Counted from the stretch's first letter, positions 49,630-61,517 are shown. The stretch is DNA of 64,000 bases from Theropithecus gelada (GCF_003255815.1 NC_037671.1:154062645-154126644), one strand, 5' to 3'. Made by a program: numbers and translations. Notes: generated by a model not told the origin, from the letters alone.

Positions 49630-52179
49630 CTTTCCAAAGTCATCACATTTCCATGAATTTCACCCTTGTGAATGGGGCATTCTTTCAGGGCATTTATTTG
49701 TGCCCTGTTCATATTAATAAAAAATGAAAATTCCATTTGAGAAACTCAACTAGATGGAATTTGAATAGTCAAATTAGACGTTCCCATTAAAACTTATAGA
49801 AATCATCCTGATATTTAGTTTACTAACTGCCTATGGTAAATTCAGCACTTTTTCATGCATCTGCCAGTTTATTTCTCATATCAGTCACATGAAGGAAGAT
49901 GTTGTCTTTATTTGACACATGTAAAAGGGACAGAAATGACATTTGAACCCACATCCTCCAGCTCTGTGTCCTATAATAATTTCATTGTACCAGACTATAT
50001 TTCAGAGAAATAATATGTAGCAGCTTTATTTTGAGATCGTACATAGTTAGTTCTAATATAACTAAGCCCTAATTTATATTTAGCATCATGTTAGAAACAT
50101 GATAAACACAAGTAACTGCTCATTATTAATGCAAGTGCTTTGCAAATCTGCCCTGTGATTTTATTCTGGATATATCTATTTTGTGCCATTTCAATGGGCA
50201 TGTGACAAAGGAAAATTACACTGTCAGTGTGTTCCCAGTCAACCCTTGCTACTCTGCTTCTTCCATTCCCTCATTTTGAGTCCTGCCTTTGACAAACTAA
50301 TTCTTGGACATTTTTTCTTCTACTGTATGAGGAGGAGATGAGAAAGGGAGAGCCAGAATTAAAGAGGTATGTGTGTGGAGCCTTTGAGTCTTGGTGGATG
50401 TGATCTTTAGAGAGAAAATAGAGAGAATGACTAGGCTTCTGTTATTGGGTATGAAAGCTGAAGGAATAAGGAGAGGGAATCTAGAAAATGTAACTATGGA
50501 TTATAAATTAGAACTTCTTCTTATTCTCCAGAAATCACTAGTAAAAAAATTCAGTTGGATTTTCTTTTAACTATCAATAAATCTGTTTCTTTACCCTTGT
50601 TACAATCGAAACTGAACCACAAGAGTTCTTTCTTACATTTTAGTTACGGATACATTATGCCTCCTCTGTCTTTTGGCTAAACTCAGCCTTGGAGTGCTTA
50701 TTTTTCTAGGTTTTCCCCGCTATTATTTTGTAAGTTCCATTTTGAAATCTGCAGTTCTTCTCTGAATAGCTTCTAGTCATCTAATTCTATCACCAAAGCT
50801 ACAAAATGTTTAGACGTAGTTCAAGAAATTCCAGAAACTACTTTAGAAAAAAGTGATCAGCGTAAGAAAGGGCAAATTAATAAGGATCAGAGTCAAGCAG
50901 CTGAAATATTTTTTAAAAATCAGAACAGGTTTGGAATATACACACTGTAACTTGCTGGTACAAAAAAAATTGCAGAGAATCAAAATTAGTGCTTTGGAAC
51001 TTGAGAGGCAGCAGTAAAAATATTCTTCAGGTCAGTCTTCTGAATAATTGGCCCAATTGTTCAGCCAGTATTTTGCTATCAGAATGCAGGAAGTGGTATA
51101 AACCCAGGGATGCCCTTCAAATTAATGCTCTTTTTCACCATATGTGAATATCTTGCTTGCCAGAACATTTGAATGCTCCATTATTTTAAAAATTAAATCC
51201 AATCAAGAAGCTAAGAAATGAAATTTCTACAGTTACATTTTCTAAAGTGTCGAAGACTTTTAAGCTAATATCAAAAGAGCAGCCCTTTATTCTCAAAGAA
51301 TTTGTATAGATATCAAAGTCATAATCAGACTGGCTTTATTTCAGAGAATATGCTTTCGGTAGCCTATCCAAAGATTTCATTTTAGTATAAACAGTAAAAA
51401 TAACAGAAGTATTGTAGGAAAGATTGACACAGGAGAAAATTCAATTACTTGGAAAGTGTATTTTGTGGGATTAGAATTGAAAATAATAATATATTAGTGC
51501 CTGAAATAGACATATTGATGTTTTCGAGCCATGCTTTGCTGGAATATTTTACGCTTTGTTTTTCAGTGATGTCAGGTCTTTGGCTTGGAATTTAACAACA
51601 GACACTTTAAACAATGTTATGTGCTTATATTAGTATAATCTGTAGTATAACAGAGGTTTAAGGTGTCTGCCTATAAAACTCTTTATACGAAATGGAGTGG
51701 ATCATTAATTAATATGCCCAGTATTCTTCTTCACATCCAGACACCATCTATCCACCTTTCCCTTTGCTATTCTTCACAGCTGCAGGTCAATAAAGATGCG
51801 GATAGTTCTTCAGCTGCCCGTGGCCTGCACAGCTCCTCTAATGAGCCGCATGCACAGCCTCTGAGAGGGGTGTGCACACAATCAAATCAAGACTGCTCTA
51901 GGTCTATTATATGGGGCGTATTCTCTCCCACTTGCCTTCTCTGGGTACCAGGAAAGTGATGAAAATCAGTCTTGGTGTTGGCAAATAACATGAAGATAGC
52001 AAATAACATTCTTCCCCAGTTAGGTGGTTTACCTTTTTTAAAAAATTGAAAAACAGAAATATATGCACACAGAAAGCAATTTAGCCAGCACAACCAGGTA
52101 TAAAATGAGAAGTTTTAGTACATTGTCCCTCACGGCACTATTAACTGCCTCCTTCTTTCCCAGTTTCTGCTCACTATTA

Positions 52180-52800
52180 AGTACTGTAAAGGTTTTTGGC
52201 ATGTTCTTCTCTACTCAGCTCCCACCAGCCCCTACCATCCCAAATGCTTGTATATGTGTCAGCGTATATATGGTGCATCTTGCTTATTTTCATGGAAAGG
52301 TCTTAAGATTTATTTCATGTCCACATCCACCTATCTACTTCTTTTTATAGATTGCACATGTACCATTGTATGAACGTGCTATGTTGATATAAACAGTACT
52401 TTAATCTTATTAGGGTATTTTCATTCCCCCCTCCTTTTTTTATTACAAAAGAAGAGCTAATGAGTATCCCCAAAGATAAATCTTTTACAGGTATATTGTA
52501 GGGTAAATTTCTGTCAGTAAAATTGCCAAACCAAATACATGTCTATTTAAAATTCTAATAAACTTACTAACTTGCTCTTCAAACAGTGGAATCAGTTTGC
52601 ACTTCCACTAGCACTCTTGTGAGCACTTGGCATTATCATACATTTAATTTTCCCCAATCTCAAAAATAAGAAATGACATCTCATTGTTGCTTAGTTTTAC
52701 AGTTCTTTATGATAATCTTGAGTGCTTTTTAAGAATTTCATAATTGATTATGTATGTTTATTTTATTGTGAAGTACCTATTCTTATATTTTCCTCATTAT
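52180..52800 (-). mobile_element. Possible very old L1/HAL1-like fragment, antisense
   Basis: 'gcacttccactagcactcttg' and 'aaatgacatctcattgttgc' recall the antisense L1 ORF2 end, but divergence is extreme. Confidence 0.3.
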
Positions 52801-53099
52801 CCTTAAAAATATGGAACACTTTGCATATTTGCCTGCCACTTTTGCACATAGACAATGCTAATCCACTCTGAATAATTACAATTTGGTTATATATGTTGCT
52901 TAGGTGAGGCTTCTCTGATTTCTGTAACTGTGACCAATTTTTTTAAGACAACAAAGGAGAAAATTAGAGGAAGACAAAGGAAAGGAAGAGGACAGGAAGA
53001 AAAGGTTGAGGGTGATGGTGGGAGGAGCATTACTACCCAAAATGCTCTACTGATCCCTGGTTTTGACTATCAATCCCTGGTAGAATGCAGTAGTTAGCA

Positions 53100-53290
53100 T
53101 TGTTTATGGAATGAGACTAAGTGGATTTGAATACCACCACTGCCATTTATTAACCATGCAAGCTTAGGAAATTTACTCAAATTCTCTAAGTCTCAATTTC
53201 CTCATTTGTAAATTGGAGATAGTAACAGTATATACATCATCATATACATCATACATCAATGTTATTGTAAGGATTAAGTAAAACAACCCA
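53100..53290 (+). mobile_element. MIR
   Basis: 'gcattgtttatggaatgagac', 'tggatttgaataccacc' and 'aatttcctcatttgtaaattgg' are in MIR order, followed by 'ttattgtaaggattaagt'. Confidence 0.75.
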
Positions 53291-54574
53291 CTGAAACTGA
53301 AGAACACTAAATGGGTGTAACATATTCACTCAATGCTTGTCAGGCATTGCTCTTACTAAATACTGGTCCATCCTATCCAGGAGGGACTAGAACAACTTCT
53401 CTTTCGTGGTCCTTTCTCAGTGGTCCTCCTTACTTGGGGCCTCTGTCTTGTATTTACATGTTGCATTTCTGTGGAGCTAATTTAAACAATTGGTATACAA
53501 GTCCCAAAAATAATTTTTATGGCATAATAAACTATTAAAAATTTACCTAAGAAATGATCTGTTGTATCCAGTCAAGAGAGGTAAATAGTATGGTGGGAAG
53601 TATAGGATTTTTCATATTTTGTTTTTTCCATTTGAATTTTCACTAATAAATGATGTAAGAAAAAGAAGACAGGTGAACTCCATTTCAGTCTTAAGATATA
53701 TTTGCAGTTTAATGCATACCTGAGCAAGATTTCTAAACTTATATCAACAGATTGGATCTTTATTTTCCTTCCCCTTAATGATTTCAAATTTTGCTCTTTA
53801 TAGTGTTGTACTCTAATTTAAACTGCTTAGTTACTATTACAATATAAATTAATCTAAAGTTTAGAGAATATTAAAAAGCTAGTGGAAAGAAGCTAGAAAA
53901 CTTATATATGTAATATTAAATTATCTCTAGCAAATGGCATTTTTGAATATTAAAGATAACATTGCTAAAGTAGCAAGAGAAAAAATTCTATATAAAGTTT
54001 ATTGGACCCAATCTGTAAAAATATTGTTTACTTTATGAGAAAACAATGACTATTATCAGATATGTGCTAAAAGTTGTTTTTCCATTTATTTAATTTGTGT
54101 TTTAGTCCAAATAAATATTAATAAATATTATTATACTGAAGTTGGAGGATTCTGCTAAACAGTAGTATCTGAGATTTTGAAAATCTAATCCAATGATTTA
54201 TTTTGGTAATAAAAGTTTTTAAATAAGTGGAATCAATGGGAGTGATAACAAGAGGGCATAATTACAAATGGAGTAAAAAACTAATTCTTTGGAGGTTTCT
54301 TCTCTATAGGAAGATACCAAATTAAGTCAGATAAAGATCAGATACCAAGAAGAAAATGTCAATGTTCAACATATAGAAGCATCCAATAATTCAATGATAA
54401 TTAAAAACACGTATTTTTTTGTGATTGGAAATATATTTATGTATAGATGCCAATAAATACATTGTCTTGCTTTTAATTAATTTTATATTAAAATAACCTG
54501 AAATCGCACATCCAAGTATAAGCTCAGAGATGATAAAACTTAATCCTTTTTTTGTTGTTGTTTTCTATTCACAG

Positions 54575-54691
54575 AAAATGAAGACCATCTAAATGGCTTA
54601 AAAACCAGGATAGAAAATGCTGATGCTAGAAATGGGGATCTCTTGAGAGCTTTGAATGACACTTTGGGAAAGTTATCAGCTATTCCAAATG
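54575..54691 (+). CDS. LAMA2: LAMA2 coiled-coil exon (117 nt)
   Basis: The acceptor is 'gttgttttctattcacag' and the donor g|gtaaac. Read with two bases of a split codon at its start, it gives (E)NEDHLNGLKTRIENADA through LRALNDTLGKLSAIPN, clear laminin alpha-2 rod with an NDT sequon. Read in phase 0, as direct splicing from 31116 would demand, it gives AAA ATG AAG ACC ATC TAA, a stop at the sixth codon. The exon therefore requires an upstream partner ending one base into a codon, which I cannot find in this window. It ends in phase 1 and joins perfectly to 56663 (G|AC = Asp). Confidence 0.95.
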
Positions 54692-54971
54692 GTAAACATT
54701 CAGGACACTACCAACTGTGTCAGTTGACCTGAAATTTTGAAGACTGTTGTTAACTTTTACCAATTTTTTCTAAGAATATTCTGGTACTATTATCTGGAAA
54801 TTAGATACTGGTTTTCTTACTTATGAATTCTTCTTTGTGAGAATGAGAAACTAAACCATACTTTGCATTATGGTATTTTTTATCTTTTATTGCCTTTAGC
54901 CAGTATCCTTAGGAATGTGTTACAGAAAGGAAGATATAGACATCTTATTATTATAAAACTCATTCTTCAGT

Positions 54972-55306
54972 ATTAGCAGGGGATTGGTTCCAGGACCCCC
55001 CGACAGTTATCAAAATTCTTGAATACTCAAGTCCATTTTATAAGATGACATAGTATTTGCATACAACCTATGCATAGCCTCCCATATCCTTTAAATAATC
55101 CCTAGATTATTTATAATACCTAACATAATGTAAATGCTATGTAAGTTCTTACAATGTATTGTTTAGGAAATAATGACAAGAAAAAAGTTTGTCCATGTTC
55201 AGTACAGACACAACCATTTTTTCCCCCTAAATATCCAAATATCCAACTATCCAAGGTTGGTTGAATTTACAGATACAGAACCCACTGACAAAGAGGGACA
55301 ACTGTA
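54972..55306 (+). mobile_element. MER2-like DNA transposon
   Basis: 'ggggattggttccaggaccccc', 'gtatttgcatacaacctatgc', 'aatgtaaatgctatgtaag' and the end 'gagggacaactgta' match MER2 (Tigger-related, TA target). Full or nearly full length; orientation arbitrary. Confidence 0.75.
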
Positions 55307-55671
55307 TTGTCTTCTGTGTTTCAGCCCAAGAAATCTTGTATTAGTGAGATAGAATAAATCACATAGACACTATTCTCTAAAATACTGATGTAGCACCACA
55401 AAGGCACAGTTTATTAAAGTACCTGCAGTAATAGGTGAGAGCCCACTGCATTCTCTCTTGATAAAGTTCAATTTCTGTAGCTATTCCAACTTTCTAAAAC
55501 ATTAGTGGCCAAACCATGTCTGTAATGTCTTTCTACCTATTAGAACTGCTGGAAATTTTTGAATGTTATTAGTTCCTGAAAGCACACATTATTTTAGATA
55601 CTACTTTTACTATTTTTATACTGTTAAAGCATGATATAATAACTGCAAAGATTATAAACACTTATTGAGTA

Positions 55672-55792
55672 CTTAATATACTTACGTTAAGTATGTATGT
55701 AATCCTCATACCAATTGGAACAAAAAAATTTGCTTCATTTGCTCACATCAATTGGTATGAGGATTACATACACTTAACATAAGCATATTGAA
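55672..55792. repeat. Inverted repeat, arms about 45 nt, with a templated spacer
   Basis: The left arm (about 55672-55717) and right arm (about 55749-55792) are inverted copies sharing 'atgtaatcctcataccaatt' with few mismatches. The spacer holds 21 bases (55723-55743) identical to 56496-56516. Confidence 0.9.
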
Positions 55793-55825
55793 TATAGATA
55801 ACATAAGTATAGATAGTGCTATGGT

Positions 55826-55886
55826 AATAACACTATCTTAACATAAGTTAGCACTAACACTTAACATCAGTTAAGATAGTGTTATT
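55826..55886. repeat. Perfect 17-nt inverted repeat
   Basis: 'aataacactatcttaac' at 55826-55842 and its exact reverse complement at 55870-55886, the latter being the native MIR sequence. Confidence 0.93.
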
Positions 55887-56662
55887 ATCCCCACTTTACA
55901 GGTAAGAAATAGACACAGCATACCATTTTGTTAAAACTGGCACATAGAAAACTTAAACCCCACAGTTTGATTTCAGAGCCTATGATCTTAACCACTAACC
56001 TATACACACTAGTAGTCATCTACAGGTACAATATACAAATTAGGATCAGGAGACAAATGCACATATTTATACAACACAGTTAACATTAAAATCTAGTGGT
56101 TTTTACTTTTTTAACATTTAAAAACCTGAGTAACTTTTCAGATTCTTATGTCACTTCTTCCGTAGTAAGTACATAGAAAATTTCCAATGCTGAAAACAAA
56201 TATAATTACACAAATGCATGGCCTAACATACCTGACAATGTTTCTCTATCCTAAAATGAAAATACGTTAATTTCCCTCTAACCCCCACCCCAACCCCTGC
56301 CCCGCTTTGGAAATGCAGATTAAATCTTAAGCCTCATTTTCATGAAGCTCACGTGGATAAATTTATCTCGTTAATAAGTTCAGCAGCAAATCACAATATG
56401 ACCTTAAAAAATGAACATTTAGAATAGTCACTTCACTACTTTAAGAGCTAATCAGGTATTCATAGCAAAAGTCCCTGAGAAAATTTAATTTAGCTAAAAA
56501 ATTTGCTTCATTTGCTACACCTGAATGAGACAAAGTTCAGCCTTTTCTCTGTGTAAATGTGTCCCTGAGATTAGCCAGTGGCAGCCTCACTTTGACAAGC
56601 ATGGATTAAGCCACTAACTCCACACCCTTTGTTTTGTTTTTCATACCCTCATCTGCTGACAG

Positions 56663-56845
56663 ACACAGCTGCTAAACTGCAAGCTGTCAAGGACAAAGCC
56701 AGACAAGCCAACGACACAGCTAAAGATGTACTGGCACAGATTAAAGAGCTCCACCAGAACCTCGATGGCCTGAAGAAGAATTACGATAAACTAGCAGATA
56801 GCGTCGCCAAAACGAATGCTGTGGTTAAAGATCCCTCCAAGAACA
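56663..56845 (+). CDS. LAMA2: LAMA2 coiled-coil exon (183 nt)
   Basis: This encodes (D)TAAKLQAVKDKARQAND through NAVVKDPSKN plus one base. The heptads are clear (LHQNLDGLKKNYDKLADSV) and there is an NDT sequon. The acceptor 'catctgctgacag' and donor a|gtaaga are good. It starts and ends in phase 1. Joined directly to 61518 it would read PSKN-I-ADAD; laminin alpha-2 as I know it reads PSKN-K-I-I-ADAD, and the missing two codons are supplied by the 6-nt microexon at 58905. Confidence 0.95.
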
Positions 56846-56924
56846 GTAAGATCTCCTTTTTCACTGCGATGATGTCATTTATTTCCTCTCACTGTAAAAG
56901 TATCCCAGACTCGTAAATGCTCGA

Positions 56925-57055
56925 GTTGGAAAAGACCCTCACAGTGGTGTAGTCTGCCTTCCTTGTTTCATAGATTGGCCTCAGGAATCGAGTGTCATGC
57001 AGTTCCAAAGCTAGAATCCAAGTCTTCCAGCTCTGCCCCAGTGCTTTTGTCATCT
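56925..57055 (+). mobile_element. MIR3-like fragment
   Basis: 'gtttcatagattggcctcagg' and 'gcagttccaaagctagaatcc' resemble the MIR3/L3 core. Weak. Confidence 0.4.
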
Positions 57056-57543
57056 GAATTTTTTCAATTCGAGAAGAGATTAGGAATTCTCAAGGTGTGC
57101 CTAACATTCGGCATAGAGATGCCAAACACTTTTTAATCCGTGTGTGTAATTAAAAATACAGTTGTACTTGGGTAATTATATCCTCAGAATTGGCGAAGTG
57201 TCATGGAACATAGAGGTTAAGGGGCACGTTCATTAGCAGACTTGTTAGAACAGGGTATGAAAATGATATCAAATTGAAATACATTAAAATTTGAAAATCT
57301 TGATATTTTATTATTTAGATTCCAGTTATTTCACATTTCCAGGAAAAAAAATAAAGCATTTATCTAGTTTCTAAAGACTATTCACATCTTTTATATATTG
57401 TATCAAATTATATTGACTTAAGGATTTACTGAGAAAACCTGAGAGAAAATATCATAATTTATATTATTAGTTAAATATAATCAAAATATTAAGATTTTTA
57501 AATGCATTTTTCCTTTTCTGTCAAATGATACAAAGCTATATTA

Positions 57544-57842
57544 GGCCAGGTACAGTGGCTAACACCTGTAATGTTTGCACTTTAGGAGTCTGAGGCGGGA
57601 GGATCACTTGAGCCTAGAAATTCGAGACCAGCCTGGGCATCATAGCAAGACCCCATCTTTACAAAAAATTTTAAAAATAGCCAGGCATGGTAGTGGCATT
57701 GCACCTGTATTCCCAGCCACTTGGGAGTCTGAGGCTGGAGGATCCCTTGAACCCAGAAGGGTGAGGCTACAGTGAGCTGTGATCATGCCACTGCACTCCA
57801 GCCTGGGTGGCAGATTGAGATGCTGTCTCAAAAAAAAAAAAG
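57544..57842 (+). mobile_element. AluJ-like, full length
   Basis: Diverged Alu from 'ggccaggtacagtggctaac' to an 11-A tail. Confidence 0.9.
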
Positions 57843-58357
57843 GGTTACCTTGGTACCCTTGTTACATGGTTTCACCAAAGGAGATGCTTGGGTAATCTGT
57901 GTGTTTCACTTTCAAGAGACAAGCCCTCTTTATATGCCAACATTTTTGGGTTGTGTCAAAGTATTTGGAGTATAAAAACAAAAGCACTGTAATTGGTATT
58001 ATACGCCATACAATTCAAATGCTGTTTGAGTGGGGAATGGAGCCTGATTTTAGCATCCTAGCCTCAAATCAAATCCTATGGATGCTATGATATAACAGAC
58101 ATTATTAATATGACTTCTTCATAAGCAAGGAAGAGTACAAACACATATAACATAAACTTCAGAGCCAGGGAGAAAAAGGGGAGATAAAAACATTTAAAAA
58201 ATTTTTAATGTAAGCCCAGAAATGGCTTGCCTTGTAGTTCAAAGATTCCATAGTAACTTCTTATGATTTATGCCAAATCACAATATTCCCACTAAAAATG
58301 AATGAAAGCAAAATTTTAATCAAATATTACTATCTCTTCTGCTTATTTCATAATTTA

Positions 58358-58545
58358 AGATATATTTTTAACTTTCATTTTAAGTTCAGGGGTATAAGTG
58401 CAGGTTTGTTATATAGGTAAACCTGTGTCATAGGGGTTTGTTGTAAGGATTATTTATTTCATCACGCAAGCATTAAGCCTAGTACCCATTAGTTATTTTT
58501 CCTGACCCTCTCCCTCATCCTGCGCGCCATCCTCCAAAAGAATTC
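58358..58545 (-). mobile_element. L1 3' end fragment, antisense
   Basis: 'tttaagttcaggggtataag', 'caggtttgttatataggtaaac' and 'gcctagtacccattag' are reverse-complement L1 3' UTR. It ends about 360 bp before the microexon. Confidence 0.8.
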
Positions 58546-58904
58546 CATTCTATTTTAGATTGATTCTCAACTAGTTGTGGCCTTTCATAATATCTCTGTT
58601 TTAATCCTATCCTCTATTATGAGAAATAGTTAATTATCTATAAATATTAATTAAATTGGGTCTGTTTTCATCTTACTAAAACGTGGAAATAATTTTTAAA
58701 ATACAAAGAGTGGTCACTAAATTGCATATTTTGTGTACTTTTATTTGATAATATTTGTTTGAGTTAAAATGGGGTGCATTTATAATTAGTATCTGTTATG
58801 AAAAATACCATTTTTATAGTCACTACTTTATAATATTTATAGAAAATACTTCCTCATGAATTTTCTAATTTTTTTGTTTTGCTTCCATGTGAAATTGCCT
58901 GCAG

Positions 58905-58910
58905 AAATCA
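58905..58910 (+). CDS. LAMA2: LAMA2 6-nt microexon (aaatca)
   Basis: Six bases, aaatca, sit between 'gaaattgcctgcag' and 'gtatgtat', a good acceptor and donor. A branch-like 'ttctaat' (58863-58869) and a T-rich tract (about 58870-58886) precede it. With the base left by 56845 and the two bases at 61518 it reads A|AA ATC A|TT = K-I-I. That restores the residues I remember between PSKN and ADAD in laminin alpha-2. Phase 1 in and phase 1 out keep the frame with or without it, so skipping would remove two residues only. I found it by predicting AAATYA between AG and GT and then locating it in the intron. Confidence 0.85.
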
Positions 58911-61517
58911 GTATGTATATGTTTATTTATATACCTTTTAGTGACGCTCATGCTTCATTGTCTGTTGCAAAAAGTTTCAACTTTGCATGTACTATATTTT
59001 GGTTTTGCTTTAAACATTGCATAGCTATTCTTTCCACTGTCACAGTATTAATGGTAGATATGTAAAAGGAATCTTCCTTTATAAAAAGGTCATATGTGGA
59101 TAAAGGTGATATAAAATGTTTTTAATAGTGTTATAAAAAGTTTGATCAGGCAAAGTGGCTCATACTCTAACCCCAGAACTTTGGGAGGCCAAGGTGGGAG
59201 GATCACTTGAGGCCAGGAGTTTGAGACCAGCCTGGGAAACATAGCAAGACTCTATCTCTACAAAAAGGAAAAATGAGTGAAATATCTGTATGATAGTCAC
59301 ATAAAAGTGGAAAACTGAATTTCTCTATAGAATTAACTAGATTATGCTGCCTCTGATAATACAGATTCACCCCCTGACATACAAATGACTTATTTGCAAG
59401 AGGATTAAAATAGATTAGGTCTACATTGTTGTTGTTTTTATGCCCCAAAGCTCACTTTTCCTCTCCATGTAATTATTCTCAACTTCTGTAAAATTATATT
59501 TGGAGAAACACATAATAAAATTAGGTATTAACAAATGAGCAACTACTGGGATATCAAAATATTCTCTCTTAAACATCCCATAATTTAAATTGAAAGTCAA
59601 GATGAAACTGAAAAAAATAGCTACAAAAATAATAATAACAAAATTTAATTTATCACTATTTGAAAAATATGACCAAGGGTGACCTCAGTGGAAAATGAGA
59701 GCAACTACATTACTAAACCATCACTGAAATAACAATTTTAAAGAATCAACTTTGGTGACTTAGAAAAAGCAGAGTTAACTTAAAGAATGAAAAAGATTGA
59801 AAAATTAATGAATTTGAAGGCAGAAAATAATAGACCTGATAAATCTAAGAGGTGACTCCTTAGGAATATAGATTAAAAATTAAGTGATTGTCAGGTTTCA
59901 TCAAGAAAAATAAAGGACAAATAGGCAAAGCTCTAAAAGAGGCATCACTAGACAAGGGAGGAAATTTAACGCGTAAGAGATTACTTGGCAAAACTTCAAC
60001 TGCTCCAGAGGATAGAGGAAAAAGAGGGGAGAAGAGGAACTTCCAAGTTCCATTTTGAAACGTTTGGCAAAAACTTCTGAGAACTTGTGAATAAAAGGGT
60101 CTGTAATTTGCCTCAGTCTACGTAGCCTTTGTTTAACTACTTTTGCTCTTTCTCATTAATCTAAATCTAAATCATTTTGCTTCAGTTTTAGAATAATTTG
60201 TAGAATGTCAGAATAACAGTGGAGAATTAAAGGAAGGGCAAAATGAACAAATGGTTTATTAAACGTATACAAAATAAAGGGATCACTGTGTTTATGCTAT
60301 CTATTTGATGACATAACAAACACTTCTTTCCAGATAACACGCACTTCAGGAATAAAATACTGCGCTCAGTTCTTGATATAGCAAGCCCCAGCTATTCGTT
60401 AAAGTTAATAATAGACCTATGTTCTTTTTAAATGCCAGTAACAATATAAGTCATATTTATGAGTATGAGTTCAAAATACCTACTTCAAAACCGAATTTTA
60501 AAAAAATAATAATTTACTTCCCTTTGAGCGCATGTGATTCCTTCCTGACGGTTGGTTCTCAGTGGTTGTATGTCAGCCACAGAGCAGATCATTCAGAGTC
60601 TAACACGGCATGTAGCCTTAACCTTAAGCAGTTTCACTTTTTCATTAGAGTCACAATACAGAAAGCTGAACAATACACACTTAATCAGATAATAAATGAC
60701 GTAGTGTGGATGAGACTGCCAGCATCCCAGCAATAGAATAAGTGGTTTACCACATGGCATAGGCCCTCTGTTGAAAAGCACATAATGAAAGTCTGTGGAT
60801 CAGTGATGACCTCCAACTACTTTAGGGTTGAAACTTTTGAAATTGCCAATATGTAATCCATTTTTTTTTAACCTACAAAAACAGCTGTTTAATATGGGTC
60901 AACCTAATATATGACACAGGATAATCAACCGTTCTTCAAAATGAAATTGAACTGCACCATGAAAGATTTAATTAAATATAGGCCTTTAGTCTAAGGGTTT
61001 TTCAACATCAAAATGTTCTTCAAAAGACATTTTGATAGCTTCTCTCTTTAAGATGTGCAAAAAAAAAGACGGTGAGAAAAAGAAAGAAAACCAATTTTGT
61101 GTAAAAACCCTGATTTAAATACAGTTCTGGCTTGGACAGACTAGGTGACATTTTAAAGATGCTTTCATTTCCTTGCTTCTGTGACTAAAGTTCTATTCTG
61201 TAAAGGTTAACTTTTTGGCTGAAATTAGAAATTAAGCATTGAATTAAGTTCTTCATATTCTCTACCTTCAATGCTAATTTTTACCTTAATCACAAAGCAA
61301 AAGTGGTGGCGCTCTGTCCTAACATCTGCTCCCTTGGCCTGCTTGAGTCTCAACTAAAATATTCACATTTGCCATCACACATTTTGCTTTAGCTGTTATG
61401 GCCATGCTTTGTCGCATTAATAAGATGAAATTGTTTGGTTAAGCATACTGCTATTCTAATTCTGTGTGTGCACGTGTGTGCATGCACATACGTGCACACT
61501 AATTTTGTTCTATGCAG
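58911..61517 (+). other. LAMA2 intron after the microexon
   Basis: 2.6 kb. Apart from a left-monomer Alu (59143-59275), I recognise nothing; 59276-61517 is AT-rich with no repeat family I can name. Confidence 0.7.
59143..59275 (+). mobile_element. Left-monomer Alu (FLAM-like)
   Basis: 'aggcaaagtggctcatac' through 'ctatctctacaaaaaggaaaaa', only one monomer with a short A-rich end. Confidence 0.75.

Larger units (their letters stand above)
31117..54574 (+). other. LAMA2 large intron interval; an exon appears to be missing here
   Basis: 23.5 kb, three times longer than any other intron fully inside the window. It contains AluYRa-like (31963), ERVL (34202-37406), two MLT2-type LTRs, L1M (about 40740-41820), AluJ (42966), an ERV1-like LTR (about 43490-45240), two head-to-head L1s (46239-49583) with 7 N, and MIR (53100-53290). 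The stretches 32294-34196, 49640-52180 and 53300-54574 are plain. The phases of the flanking exons require an extra exon of 3n+1 nt that I could not find by reading the interval. Confidence 0.8.
55650..56010 (+). mobile_element. MIR/L3-like element, internally rearranged
   Basis: 'cttattgagtacttaatata', 'gttattatccccactttacagg' and 'ttcagagcctatgatcttaacc' are MIR-type landmarks in the right order, but the middle is expanded by inverted copies. Confidence 0.6.
54692..56662 (+). other. LAMA2 intron with MER2-like DNA transposon and a rearranged MIR
   Basis: 2.0 kb. It contains a MER2-like element (54972-55306) and a MIR/L3-like copy (about 55650-56010) disrupted by two inverted repeats and a templated insertion. 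55307-55640 and 56011-56662 are otherwise plain; the latter holds the donor of the templated 21-nt insert at 56496-56516. Confidence 0.7.
56846..58904 (+). other. LAMA2 intron before the microexon
   Basis: 2.1 kb containing a MIR3-like fragment (56925-57055), an AluJ-like copy (57544-57842) and an antisense L1 3'-end fragment (58358-58545) that stops about 360 bp before the microexon. 57056-57543 and 57843-58357 are plain AT-rich intron. Confidence 0.7.

Noticed and set aside
49584..49640. 'gaagccaaaatctg' after the L1 poly-A considered as part of the missing exon
   Set aside because: It runs directly into an Alu 5' end and has no acceptor or laminin-like reading.
54308..54390. Stretch after 'ctatag' reading EDTKLSQIKIRYQEEN, considered as the missing exon
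   Set aside because: It begins with E-D-T-K, not laminin alpha-2 text, has no suitable donor, and does not resolve the phase.
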